Source: Frigoribacterium sp. PvP032 (GTDB lineage Bacteria; Actinomycetota; Actinomycetes; Actinomycetales; Microbacteriaceae). From it: a DNA stretch of 64,000 bases. A model generated the notes under the pieces. It was not told the DNA's origin. It was given only the letters and a program-made list of their open reading frames with translations, and searched no databases. Within the stretch, counting starts at the first letter, position 1. Every line of letters starts with the position of its first letter. The DNA is taken from assembly GCF_017833035.1 (NCBI RefSeq), contig NZ_JAFIBM010000001.1, positions 1,984,001-2,048,000 on the forward strand, in the 5' to 3' direction. The position numbers and the translations under genes are program-made. Of this stretch, positions 49,866 through 61,400 are shown one piece after another.

Positions 49866-50933
49866 GTGAGAGCAGCGAAGTGGTGGGCCCCGGGCGACGT
49901 GCGTCTCGACGACGTGGCGACGCCCGGGGTCTCTCGCGGTGAGCTCCTCCTCCGGGTCGACAACTGCTCCGCCTGCGGCACCGACCTCAAGATCCTCCGG
50001 TCGGGCCACCCCCACATGACCGGCCCGCAGGTGATGGGGCACGAGGTCGCCGGCACGGTCGTGGAGGTCGGCGACGACGTCGACGGCTGGTCCGTCGGCG
50101 ATCGCGTCCAGGTCATCGCGGCAGTGCCGTGCGGCACCTGCGACGTCTGCCGGGCCGGCCGGCCGAGCGTGTGCCCCCGCCAGACGAGCATCGGCTACCA
50201 GTACGCCGGCGGCTTCGCCGAGTTCATGGTCGTCCCGGCCGCAGTGCTCGCGGTCGACGGCGTCAACAGGGTCCCCGACCACGTGTCCTCCGAGGAGGCG
50301 TCGCTCGTCGAGCCGCTGGCCTGCGTCCTGAACGGCCAGGAGCTCGCGAGGGTCGGCGAGGGAGACAGCGTCCTCGTCATCGGCTCGGGTCCGATCGGCT
50401 GCATGCACGTGCGCCTGGCCCGCGCCAGGGGAGCGCGACAGGTGATCCTCATCGATGCCAACGCGGACCGCCTCGCGCGGGCCGCGGCCCTCGTCCGCCC
50501 TGACCTCGCCGTCGCGGTGGAGGCGGGAGCGGACGGTCGGCAGGACGTCCTCGACCAGGTGCGCGCCGCCTCCGGCGGGCTGGGGGTCGACGTCGTCATC
50601 ACGGCCGCGGCCTCGCGCCCTGCCCAGGAGCAGGCTCTCGCACTCCTGGCGCCCGGCGGCCGCCTCAGCCTCTTCGGCGGCCTCGCCCGCGACGACTCGC
50701 AGATCAGCATCGACTCCAACCTCGTCCACTACCGTGAGCTGACGATCGTGGGCGTGAACGGGTCGAGCCCCGCTCACAACCGCGAGGCGCTGCGGCTCAT
50801 CGCCTCGGGCGAGGTCGTGGTGGGCGATCTCATCACCCACCGCTTCCCGCTCGACCGCCTGCACGACGCCCTCGAGGCCATCGCCAGCGGCGAGGCCATC
50901 AAGGTCACGATCGAGCCCCACCCCCACGACTGA
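49866..50933 (+). CDS. Zinc-dependent alditol(-phosphate) dehydrogenase, MDR family
   Basis: A 355-residue medium-chain dehydrogenase. Catalytic zinc ligands are Cys37 (CGTD), His59 and Glu60 (GHE); structural zinc ligands are Cys89, Cys92, Cys95 and Cys103. The Rossmann site is [14 protein letters not shown]. It resembles sorbitol, galactitol-phosphate and arabitol-phosphate dehydrogenases. In the operon it takes the place of the unrelated long-chain MtlD. It most likely oxidises the phosphorylated alditol made by the PTS; the exact substrate is not known. GTG 49866 lies 19 bases after EIIA. Confidence 0.85.
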   Translation: MRAAKWWAPGDVRLDDVATPGVSRGELLLRVDNCSACGTDLKILRSGHPHMTGPQVMGHEVAGTVVEVGDDVDGWSVGDRVQVIAAVPCGTCDVCRAGRPSVCPRQTSIGYQYAGGFAEFMVVPAAVLAVDGVNRVPDHVSSEEASLVEPLACVLNGQELARVGEGDSVLVIGSGPIGCMHVRLARARGARQVILIDANADRLARAAALVRPDLAVAVEAGADGRQDVLDQVRAASGGLGVDVVITAAASRPAQEQALALLAPGGRLSLFGGLARDDSQISIDSNLVHYRELTIVGVNGSSPAHNREALRLIASGEVVVGDLITHRFPLDRLHDALEAIASGEAIKVTIEPHPHD

Positions 50934-50991
50934 CACCACCACGGGCCCCGGCCCGCACCCCGACCAGACCGGTCTCGACCAAGGAGAAGAA

Positions 50992-51261
50992 ATGCCAGAA
51001 CGCACCGTCACCATCGCCTCGAGCGTCGGCCTGCACGCCCGTCCCGCCTCGCTGTTCAGCCAGGCCGCCGGCAAGAGCGGCGCCAAGGTCACGCTGACGT
51101 CGCCCGCCGGCAAGACCGTCAACGCCGCCAGCATCCTCGGCGTGCTCTCGCTCGGCATCGGCCACGGCGACGAGGTCGTCCTCGCCACCGACGGCGACAA
51201 CGCCGACGCGGCCCTCGACGAGCTGGCCACGCTGCTCGAGACGGACCTCGACGCCGAGTAG
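50992..51261 (+). CDS. ptsH: HPr, phosphocarrier protein of the PTS
   Basis: An 89-residue HPr. The phosphohistidine is His15 in VGLHARPAS. The segment equivalent to the Ser46 region is NAASILGVLSLGI (Ser47). It carries phosphate from enzyme I to EIIA. AAGGAG lies about 7 bases before ATG 50992. Enzyme I (ptsI) is not in the window and must be encoded elsewhere for the system to work. Confidence 0.96.
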   Translation: MPERTVTIASSVGLHARPASLFSQAAGKSGAKVTLTSPAGKTVNAASILGVLSLGIGHGDEVVLATDGDNADAALDELATLLETDLDAE

Positions 51262-51276
51262 CACCTGTCCGTCCCG

Positions 51277-51314
51277 CGGGGCGTCGCGTCGACCGAGGTC
51301 GAGGGGACGCCCCG
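51277..51314 (+). terminator. Terminator of the hexitol PTS operon
   Basis: CGGGGCGTC (51277-51285) pairs with GACGCCCCG (51306-51314), and inside it TCGACC with GGTCGA, split by a small internal loop. It starts 16 bases after the HPr stop and ends the operon. Confidence 0.75.
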
Positions 51315-51326
51315 CCGTCGTGTCGC

Positions 51327-51332
51327 TAGCCT
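51327..51332 (+). promoter_or_regulatory. -10 box of a leaderless promoter (DUF885 gene)
   Basis: TAGCCT ends 6 bases before the ATG at 51339. Confidence 0.55.
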
Positions 51333-51338
51333 CGACCC

Positions 51339-53027
51339 ATGACCGAGCCCACGACGCCTCCCGTCCGCCCGCAGACCCCGATCGACGGCATCGCCGAGCG
51401 CTGGGTCGACGAGCTCGTCGACCTCGACCCCACCACGGCGACGTGGATCGGGCGCGAGGGCCGCACCGGCGAGTACGGCGACTACTCGCCGGCCGGCCAC
51501 GAGCGCCACGTCGAGGCCGTCCGGCGCGTGCTCGCCGAGCTGGAGGCCGCGACGCCGGTCGACGACGTGGACCGCGTCACCCAGGACGACCTCGGAGCCG
51601 AGCTCCGCCTCGACCTCGAGTACGCCGAGCAGCGCCTGCAGCTGCGCGACCTGAACGTCATCGCCTCGCCGCTCCAGGCGATCCGCGAGGTCTACGACCT
51701 CATGCCCACCGAGACCGAGGGCGACTGGGCCGACGTCGCCTCTCGCCTCGGCAGGGTCGACCAGGCCCTCGGGCAGCTGGTCGAGACCCTCCGCCAGGGG
51801 ATCGCGGAGGGCGTCGTGCCGGCGCGGCGTCAGGTGGAGGCGGTCGCTGAGCAGTGCGCTCGGATCGGTTCTCCGGACGGCTTCTTCGCCGAGCTCGCCT
51901 CGTCCGCACGACTGGCCGACGGCACCGCCCCCTCGTCGGCGCTCGCGTCCGACCTCGCGAGGGGCGCCTCCTCTGCGGGGGAGGGCTATCTCGAGGCCCG
52001 CCGGTTCCTGCTCGACGAGCTGCTGCCCGCGGCCGCCGTCGAGGACGGCGTCGGCCGTGACGCCTACGCCCTGCACTCGAGGCGGTTCCTCGGAGCGACC
52101 GTCGACCTCGACGAGACGTACGAGTGGGGCCTCGACGAACTCGCCCGGATGACGAGCGAGCAGGAGGCGGTGGCCCGCGAGATCGAGCCGGGCGCGGACG
52201 TGGCGCGCGCGATCGCCGTCCTCGACGCCGACCCTGCCCGGCAGCTCGAGGGCACGGAGGCGCTGCAGCAGTGGATGCAGCAGCTCAGCGACCGCGCCGT
52301 GGCCGAGCTCGCCGGCACGCACTTCGACGTGCCGGAGCCCGTCCGGCGCCTCGAGTGCCGGATCGCGCCCACGAAGGACGGCGGCATCTACTACACGAGC
52401 CCCAGCGACGACTTCTCCCGCCCCGGCCGGATGTGGTGGTCGGTGCCGGAGGGCGTCACGAGCTTCGGCACCTGGCGCGAGACGACGACCGTGTTCCACG
52501 AGGGCGTGCCGGGGCACCACCTCCAGCTCGGCCAGGCGGTCTACAACAGCGCCCTGCTGAACACCTGGCGGCGTCAGCTCGCCGGCACGTCGGGCCACGC
52601 GGAGGGGTGGGCCCTCTACGCTGAGCGGCTCATGGACGAGCTCGGCTGGCTGTCGGACCCGGGCGACCGGCTAGGCATGCTCGACGGACAGAGGATGCGG
52701 GCTGCGAGGGTCGTGCTCGACATCGGCGTGCACCTCGGCAAGACCCTCCCCGGCTCGACCGAGCCCTGGAGCCACGCCTCGGCGCTGTCGTTCATGCGCG
52801 CCAACGTCAACATGGACGACGAGTTCGTGCGCTTCGAGGTCGACCGGTACCTCGGCTGGCCGGGCCAGGCGCCCTCGTACAAGGTCGGACAGCGCATCTG
52901 GGAGGACCTGCGGGCCGAGCGGGCTCGTCGCGAGGGGGCGGACTTCGACCTCCGCGCGTTCCACCGCGAGGCGCTCCAGCTCGGGGGCGTGGGGCTCGAC
53001 ACGCTGCGGCGCGCGCTGCTCTCCTGA
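51339..53027 (+). CDS. DUF885 protein, putative zinc metallopeptidase
   Basis: A 562-residue, mostly helical protein of the DUF885 family. The family motif FHEGVPGHHLQLGQ (near residues 386-399) resembles an HExxH-type zinc site, so it is probably a metal-dependent peptidase or carboxypeptidase; activity is not proven for most members. GHAEGWALYAERLMDELGW and the C-terminal YKVGQRIWEDLRA are family features. No signal peptide is visible, so it should be cytoplasmic. It is a single-gene unit between the PTS terminator and the rpsA promoter. Confidence 0.82.
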   Translation: MTEPTTPPVRPQTPIDGIAERWVDELVDLDPTTATWIGREGRTGEYGDYSPAGHERHVEAVRRVLAELEAATPVDDVDRVTQDDLGAELRLDLEYAEQRLQLRDLNVIASPLQAIREVYDLMPTETEGDWADVASRLGRVDQALGQLVETLRQGIAEGVVPARRQVEAVAEQCARIGSPDGFFAELASSARLADGTAPSSALASDLARGASSAGEGYLEARRFLLDELLPAAAVEDGVGRDAYALHSRRFLGATVDLDETYEWGLDELARMTSEQEAVAREIEPGADVARAIAVLDADPARQLEGTEALQQWMQQLSDRAVAELAGTHFDVPEPVRRLECRIAPTKDGGIYYTSPSDDFSRPGRMWWSVPEGVTSFGTWRETTTVFHEGVPGHHLQLGQAVYNSALLNTWRRQLAGTSGHAEGWALYAERLMDELGWLSDPGDRLGMLDGQRMRAARVVLDIGVHLGKTLPGSTEPWSHASALSFMRANVNMDDEFVRFEVDRYLGWPGQAPSYKVGQRIWEDLRAERARREGADFDLRAFHREALQLGGVGLDTLRRALLS

Positions 53028-53030
53028 TCG

Positions 53031-53060
53031 TTGCCCGTCGGGGCGACGCGCAGGTAGTAT
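53031..53060 (+). promoter_or_regulatory. rpsA promoter
   Basis: TTGCCC (53031-53036) and TAGTAT (53055-53060) are 18 bases apart. A start near 53067 gives a leader of about 109 nt before the rpsA ATG. The leader holds GAGCAC but no strong Shine-Dalgarno. Confidence 0.5.
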
Positions 53061-53175
53061 GTACCAGCGCTATCTGCGCCGATCTGTCCGCACGCCGCGG
53101 TCGACACCCCCGAGAAGGCCCAGCCCTCCGGGACGACCACGGCCCGATACATGCTTTCACTGGAGCACTAACTAC

Positions 53176-54621
53176 ATGACAACCGTAACGACCAAGGCAC
53201 CCAAGCAGGTCGCCATCAACGACATCGGATCCGCTGATGACTTCCTGGCCGCGGTCGAGAAGACCCTGAAGTTCTTCAACGACGGCGACCTCATCGAGGG
53301 CACCGTCGTCAAGATCGACCGCGACGAGGTCCTCCTCGACGTCGGCTACAAGACCGAGGGCGTCATCCCCTCGCGCGAGCTGTCGATCAAGCACGACGTC
53401 GACCCGACCGAGGTCGTCGAGGTCGGCGACACCGTCGAGGCCCTCGTCCTCCAGAAGGAGGACAAGGAAGGCCGTCTGATCCTGTCCAAGAAGCGCGCTC
53501 AGTACGAGCGTGCCTGGGGCGACGTGGAGAAGATCAAGGACGCCGACGGCGTCGTCACCGGAACGGTCATCGAGGTCGTCAAGGGCGGCCTCATCGTCGA
53601 CATCGGCCTCCGTGGCTTCCTGCCCGCGTCGCTCATCGAGCTGCGCCGCGTCCGCGACCTCACGCCCTACCTGGGCCAGGAGATCGAGGCGAAGATCCTC
53701 GAGCTCGACAAGAACCGCAACAACGTGGTCCTGTCGCGCCGTGCGCTCCTCGAGCAGACGCAGTCCGAGAGCCGCACCACGTTCCTCAACAACCTGCACA
53801 AGGGCCAGGTCCGCAAGGGCATCGTCTCCTCGATCGTCAACTTCGGCGCGTTCGTCGACCTCGGCGGCGTGGACGGCCTCGTGCACGTCTCCGAGCTCAG
53901 CTGGAAGCACATCGAGCACGCCAGCGAGGTCGTCGAGGTCGGTCAGGAAGTCACCGTCGAGATCCTCGAGGTCGACCTCGACCGTGAGCGCGTGTCGCTC
54001 TCGCTCAAGGCGACGCAGGAGGACCCGTGGCAGGTCTTCGCCCGCACCCACGCCATCGGACAGGTCGCGCCGGGCAAGGTCACGAAGCTCGTCCCCTTCG
54101 GCGCGTTCGTCCGCGTCGCGGACGGCATCGAGGGCCTCGTGCACATCTCCGAGCTGTCGGCGAAGCACGTCGAGCTGGCCGAGCAGGTCGTCGCCGTCGG
54201 CGACGAGGTGTTCGTCAAGGTCATCGACATCGACCTCGACCGTCGCCGCATCTCGCTGAGCCTCAAGCAGGCCAACGAGGGCGTGGACCCCGAGGGCACC
54301 GAGTTCGACCCGGCGCTCTACGGCATGCTCACCGAGTACGACGACCAGGGCAACTACAAGTACCCCGAGGGCTTCGACCCGGAGACGAACGAGTGGCGCG
54401 AGGGCTTCGACTCGCAGCGCGAGAAGTGGGAGCAGGACTACGCTGCCGCCCAGGCTCGCTGGGAGGCGCACAAGAAGCAGGTCGCCGCGTCGCTCACCGA
54501 AGAGGCCTCGTTCGAGGCTCCCTCGGGCTCGACCTTCTCGAGCGAGACCGCCGGTGCCGGCACCCTCGCCGACGACGAGTCGCTCGCCGCTCTGCGCGAG
54601 AAGCTGTCCAGCAGCAACTAG
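53176..54621 (+). CDS. rpsA: 30S ribosomal protein S1
   Basis: A 481-residue S1 with four S1 RNA-binding domains: about 36-105, 123-189, 208-277 and 294-364. Domains 3 and 4 carry the classic FGAFV and GLVHISELS signatures. The last 115 residues, rich in Glu, Trp and Lys (EWREGFDSQREKWEQDY), form the actinobacterial C-terminal tail. It helps mRNA bind the 30S subunit. ATG 53176 gives the standard MTTVTTK start. Actinobacterial S1 has four domains, not six, so it is complete. Confidence 0.95.
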   Translation: MTTVTTKAPKQVAINDIGSADDFLAAVEKTLKFFNDGDLIEGTVVKIDRDEVLLDVGYKTEGVIPSRELSIKHDVDPTEVVEVGDTVEALVLQKEDKEGRLILSKKRAQYERAWGDVEKIKDADGVVTGTVIEVVKGGLIVDIGLRGFLPASLIELRRVRDLTPYLGQEIEAKILELDKNRNNVVLSRRALLEQTQSESRTTFLNNLHKGQVRKGIVSSIVNFGAFVDLGGVDGLVHVSELSWKHIEHASEVVEVGQEVTVEILEVDLDRERVSLSLKATQEDPWQVFARTHAIGQVAPGKVTKLVPFGAFVRVADGIEGLVHISELSAKHVELAEQVVAVGDEVFVKVIDIDLDRRRISLSLKQANEGVDPEGTEFDPALYGMLTEYDDQGNYKYPEGFDPETNEWREGFDSQREKWEQDYAAAQARWEAHKKQVAASLTEEASFEAPSGSTFSSETAGAGTLADDESLAALREKLSSSN

Positions 54622-54659
54622 TCACACCCAGGTCGCGGCGCCTCGGCGCCTGACCGACT

Positions 54660-54696
54660 CGAACGGCGGTCCCCTCCTCGAGGGGGCCGCCGTTCG
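54660..54696 (+). terminator. rpsA terminator
   Basis: CGAACGGCGG (54660-54669) pairs with CCGCCGTTCG (54687-54696) and the stem continues with TCCC/GGGG. It lies 39 bases after the rpsA stop. A smaller GGCGCC-TC-GGCGCC hairpin lies just before it. Confidence 0.75.
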
Positions 54697-54720
54697 GCGT
54701 TCCGGGGCCGCGGTCCCGGG

Positions 54721-54726
54721 TAGCCT
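54721..54726 (+). promoter_or_regulatory. -10 box of a leaderless promoter (coaE)
   Basis: TAGCCT ends 6 bases before the ATG at 54733. Confidence 0.55.
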
Positions 54727-54732
54727 CGACGC

Positions 54733-55383
54733 ATGTTCGTCTGTGGCCTGACCGGGGGCATCGCCGCCGGCAAGAGCGTCGTGTCCCGCCGTCTCGCCGA
54801 GCGGGGCGCGGCCCACGTCGACGCCGACCAGCTCGCCCGCGAGGTCGTCGCGCCGGGCACGCCCGGACTCGAGGCGATCCGGCGGCGCTTCGGAGACCAC
54901 GTCCTGACGCCGTCGGGCGACCTCGACCGGCCCGCGCTCGGCGCCCTGGTCTTCTCCGACCTGGCGGCCCGGCGTGACCTCGAGGCGATCACCCACCCTG
55001 CCGTCCGCGAGCTCTCCCGCCGGCGCATGCAGGAGGCGGTGGCCGACGACCCGGCGAGGGTGGTCGTCTACGACGTCCCCCTCCTGGTCGAGACGCGCGG
55101 CGCAGCCGAGTTCGACGTCGTCGTGGTCGTGCACGCGCCCCGCGACGTCCGCATCGGCCGGCTCGTCGAGCTCCGGGGGATGAGCGAGGAGGAGGCGGTC
55201 CGGCGGGTGGACGCGCAGGCCGACGACGAGGCCCGCCTCGCCGTGGCCGACATCGTCGTCGACTCGTCGATCTCGCTGGAGGCGACCCTCGCGCGGGCCG
55301 ACGAGGTCGCCGAGGTGCTGCGTTCGCTGTCAGCGGCGAAGGCGGCGGGCCCCTCGGGGCCGAGTGTCAGTGGTCGCTCCTAG
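54733..55383 (+). CDS. coaE: Dephospho-CoA kinase
   Basis: A 216-residue enzyme for the last step of coenzyme A synthesis. The P-loop [17 protein letters not shown] is at the N-terminus. [37 protein letters not shown] and the lid [11 protein letters not shown] are typical of CoaE. The mycobacterial GrpB-like C-terminal extension is absent. ATG 54733 is set by the -10 box. A second -10 box for uvrB overlaps its stop codon. Confidence 0.95.
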   Translation: MFVCGLTGGIAAGKSVVSRRLAERGAAHVDADQLAREVVAPGTPGLEAIRRRFGDHVLTPSGDLDRPALGALVFSDLAARRDLEAITHPAVRELSRRRMQEAVADDPARVVVYDVPLLVETRGAAEFDVVVVVHAPRDVRIGRLVELRGMSEEEAVRRVDAQADDEARLAVADIVVDSSISLEATLARADEVAEVLRSLSAAKAAGPSGPSVSGRS

Positions 55384-55386
55384 ACT
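55381..55386 (+). promoter_or_regulatory. -10 box of a leaderless promoter (uvrB)
   Basis: TAGACT begins with the coaE stop codon and ends 7 bases before the uvrB ATG at 55394. It favours that ATG over an in-frame upstream start inside coaE. No clear LexA box was seen around it. Confidence 0.6.
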
Positions 55387-55393
55387 CGGAGAC

Positions 55394-57460
55394 ATGGAAC
55401 CGACCCGCAGTGTCCGCCCCTTCGAAGTAGTCAGCGAGTACGAGCCGAGCGGTGACCAGCCGGCCGCCATCGCCGAGCTCGCGGGGCGCATCAACGCGGG
55501 CGAGACCGATGTCGTGCTGCTCGGCGCGACGGGCACCGGCAAGTCCGCGACCACCGCCTGGCTGGTCGAGCAGGTCCAGCGCCCGACCCTCGTCCTGGCC
55601 CACAACAAGACCCTCGCCGCGCAGCTGGCCAACGAGTTCCGCGAGATGTTCCCGCACAACGCCGTCGAGTACTTCGTCTCGTACTACGACTACTACCAGC
55701 CAGAGGCGTACGTCCCGCAGACCGACACCTTCATCGAGAAAGACAGCTCGATCAACGCCGAGGTCGAGCGGCTGAGGCACTCCACGACCAACTCGCTCCT
55801 CAGCCGCCGCGACGTCATCGTCGTCTCCACGGTGTCCTGCATCTACGGCCTCGGCACGCCAGAGGGCTACATGCAGGCGATGATCGCCCTGCAGGTGGGC
55901 ATGAAGATCGACCGCGAGACGCTGATCCGGCGTTTCGTCTCGATGCAGTACCAGCGCAACGACATCGACTTCTCCCGCGGCAACTTCCGGGTGCGCGGCG
56001 ACACCATCGAGATCATCCCGATGTACGAAGAGCTCGCCATCCGCATCGAGATGTTCGGCGACGAGATCGAGGCGCTGTACGCGCTGCACCCGCTGACGGG
56101 CGACGTCGTCCGCACGATGGACTCGGTCTCGGTGTTCCCCGGCTCGCACTACGTCGCGGGCACCGACGTGATGCACCGTGCCATCGGCACCATCAAAGAA
56201 GAGCTCGCGACCCGTCTCGACGAGCTCGACAAGCAGGGCAAGCTGCTCGAGTCGCAGCGCCTCCGCATGCGCACGACCTTCGACCTCGAGATGATGGAGC
56301 AGATCGGCTTCTGCAACGGCATCGAGAACTACTCCGCACACATCGACGGCCGAGGTCCGGGTGAGGCGCCGCACTGCCTCCTCGACTACTTCGCCGACGA
56401 CTTCCTCGTCGTGATCGACGAGTCGCACGTGACGGTCCCGCAGATCGGCGCTATGTACGAAGGCGACGCGTCGCGCAAGCGCACGCTGGTCGACCACGGC
56501 TTCCGGCTGCCGAGCGCGCTCGACAACCGCCCGCTCAAGTTCGAGGAGTTCCTCGGCAGGGTCGGGCAGAAGGTCTACCTGTCGGCGACCCCTGGCAAGT
56601 ACGAGCTCGGCATCACCGACAGCGTGGTCGAGCAGATCATCCGCCCCACGGGACTCGTCGACCCGCAGATCGTGGTCAAGCCCTCCGAGGGCCAGATCGA
56701 CGACCTGCTCGACGAGATCCGTGTCCGCGTCGAGAAGGACGAGCGCGTGCTCGTCACGACCCTCACCAAGAAGATGGCCGAAGAGCTGACCGACTTCCTC
56801 ACCGAGGCCGGGGTCCGGGTCCGCTACCTGCACTCCGACGTCGACACCCTCCGACGCGTCGAGCTGCTGACCGAGCTGCGCCAGGGCGTCTACGACGTCC
56901 TCGTGGGCATCAACCTCCTCCGCGAGGGCCTCGACCTGCCCGAGGTGTCCCTGGTCGCCATCCTCGACGCTGACAAAGAAGGCTTCCTGCGATCGTCGAC
57001 GTCGCTCATCCAGACCATCGGCCGCGCGGCGCGCAACGTCTCCGGCGAGGTGCACATGTACGCCGACGTCATGACCGACTCGATGCGCAACGCCCTCGAG
57101 GAGACAGACCGCCGACGCGAGAAGCAGGTCGCCTACAACCTCGAGCGCGGCATCGACCCCCAGCCGCTCCGCAAGAAGATCGCCGACATCACCGAGGTCC
57201 TCGCCCGCGAGGGTGCCGACACGGCCGAGCTGCTGGCCGGCCGCCAGGGCGGCAAGCGCGCCCCGACGCCGAACCTCCGTCGAGAGGGCAAGGCCGCGAA
57301 CGCGGCGAACGGGCTGGAGTCGATCATCGCCGACCTCAACGACCAGATGCTGCAGGCTGCCGCCGAGCTCAAGTTCGAGCTCGCCGGGCGCCTCCGCGAC
57401 GAGGTCGCCGACCTCAAGCGAGACCTTCGCCAGATGGAGGCGGCCGGCCATGCCCGCTGA
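55394..57460 (+). CDS. uvrB: Excinuclease ABC subunit B
   Basis: A 688-residue damage-verifying helicase-like subunit. Walker A is [14 protein letters not shown], the beta-hairpin that clamps DNA is [15 protein letters not shown], and [11 protein letters not shown] is the Walker B region. The helicase C half holds [13 protein letters not shown] and QTIGRAARN. The C-terminal UVR motif ([23 protein letters not shown]; split by segments) binds UvrC. It overlaps the next gene by 11 bases. Confidence 0.97.
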   Translation: MEPTRSVRPFEVVSEYEPSGDQPAAIAELAGRINAGETDVVLLGATGTGKSATTAWLVEQVQRPTLVLAHNKTLAAQLANEFREMFPHNAVEYFVSYYDYYQPEAYVPQTDTFIEKDSSINAEVERLRHSTTNSLLSRRDVIVVSTVSCIYGLGTPEGYMQAMIALQVGMKIDRETLIRRFVSMQYQRNDIDFSRGNFRVRGDTIEIIPMYEELAIRIEMFGDEIEALYALHPLTGDVVRTMDSVSVFPGSHYVAGTDVMHRAIGTIKEELATRLDELDKQGKLLESQRLRMRTTFDLEMMEQIGFCNGIENYSAHIDGRGPGEAPHCLLDYFADDFLVVIDESHVTVPQIGAMYEGDASRKRTLVDHGFRLPSALDNRPLKFEEFLGRVGQKVYLSATPGKYELGITDSVVEQIIRPTGLVDPQIVVKPSEGQIDDLLDEIRVRVEKDERVLVTTLTKKMAEELTDFLTEAGVRVRYLHSDVDTLRRVELLTELRQGVYDVLVGINLLREGLDLPEVSLVAILDADKEGFLRSSTSLIQTIGRAARNVSGEVHMYADVMTDSMRNALEETDRRREKQVAYNLERGIDPQPLRKKIADITEVLAREGADTAELLAGRQGGKRAPTPNLRREGKAANAANGLESIIADLNDQMLQAAAELKFELAGRLRDEVADLKRDLRQMEAAGHAR

Positions 57461-58352
57461 TCGCCGCCTCCGCGTCGTCGTCACGGGGGCGACCGCGGGG
57501 CTGGGCTACTTCGCGGCCGAGCGCCTCGCCGCCCTCGGCCACCAGGTCGTGCTGGCCGCCCGTAGTCCCGAGCGGGCTGTCCGGGCTGCGGACGCCGTCC
57601 GCGACCGCGTCCCCGGCGCCGACGTGTCGACCGTCGACCTCGACCTCGCAGACCTGTCCTCGGTGCGGTCGGGCGCGGACGCGCTCACCGCAGCGGGCGG
57701 CGTCGACGCGCTCCTCGCGAACGCGGGGGTCGTCGGCTCGCGTCGCCGTCAGACGACGGCGGACGGGTTCGAGCTCCAGTTCGGCACGAACCACCTCGGG
57801 CACTTCGCGCTCGTCTCGCACCTGCTGCCGACGCTCTCCGAATCGCCTCGCGGCCGCATCGTGCACCTCGGCAGCATCAGCCACCGCTTCGTCCGCCTCG
57901 ACCTCGACGACCCCATGATGGTGTCGAGCTACTCGGGCGCCGTCGCCTACGCACGGTCGAAGCTCGCGGTCATGACGTTCGGCCTCGAGCTCGACCGGCG
58001 CCTCCGGGCCTCGGGCTCGTCCGTGTCGAGCGTCATCGCCCACCCGGGGCTGTCGTGGGAGTCGCTCAGCGACCCGCGGCCGCCCGTGGTCGAGCCGCGT
58101 CGGCCACCGGCGGTCGTCACCTCCGCCATGCACGTCTTCTCCCAGGGCAAGGAGGCAGGGGCCGAGCCCCTCGTCCACGCGACCGTCGGCTCCGAGGTGC
58201 AGGGCGGGGAATACTGGGGCCCCTCCGGGTGGTTCCAGCTGACCGGCCCGCCCGCCGTCGTCCCGACGAAGAACCACGCGCGAGACCGAGCCTCCGCAGA
58301 ACGGCTCTGGGCCGTCTCTGCCGAGCTCACCCACACAGAACCCGTCCTCTAG
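57450..58352 (+). CDS. Short-chain dehydrogenase/reductase (retinol-dehydrogenase-like)
   Basis: A 300-residue SDR. The NAD(P) site is TGATAGLG, the structural NAG is in LLANAGVV, the catalytic Ser is in HLGSISH and the Tyr-Lys pair in [13 protein letters not shown] is typical of the retinol dehydrogenase/oxidoreductase group. Substrate is unknown. The ATG lies inside the last codons of uvrB, so it is translated from the uvrB mRNA; it separates uvrB from uvrA. It has no evident role in repair. Confidence 0.88.
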   Translation: MPADRRLRVVVTGATAGLGYFAAERLAALGHQVVLAARSPERAVRAADAVRDRVPGADVSTVDLDLADLSSVRSGADALTAAGGVDALLANAGVVGSRRRQTTADGFELQFGTNHLGHFALVSHLLPTLSESPRGRIVHLGSISHRFVRLDLDDPMMVSSYSGAVAYARSKLAVMTFGLELDRRLRASGSSVSSVIAHPGLSWESLSDPRPPVVEPRRPPAVVTSAMHVFSQGKEAGAEPLVHATVGSEVQGGEYWGPSGWFQLTGPPAVVPTKNHARDRASAERLWAVSAELTHTEPVL

Positions 58353-58426
58353 CGCGCGGACGCTCCTCCTGGCCTCGCCGGCCGGTCGATCTCATCGTCG
58401 GCCGAACTCGATGTCAGGGGCTTCCG

Positions 58427-58432
58427 TAGAAT
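58427..58432 (+). promoter_or_regulatory. -10 box of a leaderless promoter (uvrA)
   Basis: TAGAAT ends 7 bases before the GTG at 58440. An ATG at 58431 overlaps the box itself and so is unlikely to be the start. A half-match to a LexA box (GAAC-N4) lies upstream but is not convincing. Confidence 0.65.
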
Positions 58433-58439
58433 GGTAAGA

Positions 58440-61396
<2,957 letters not shown>

Positions 61397-61400
<4 letters not shown>

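Noticed and set aside
58400-58426. LexA (SOS) box upstream of uvrA
   Set aside because: CGAACTCGATGTC keeps only the GAAC half of the GAAC-N4-GTTC consensus; the second half has mismatches. None was seen at uvrB either.
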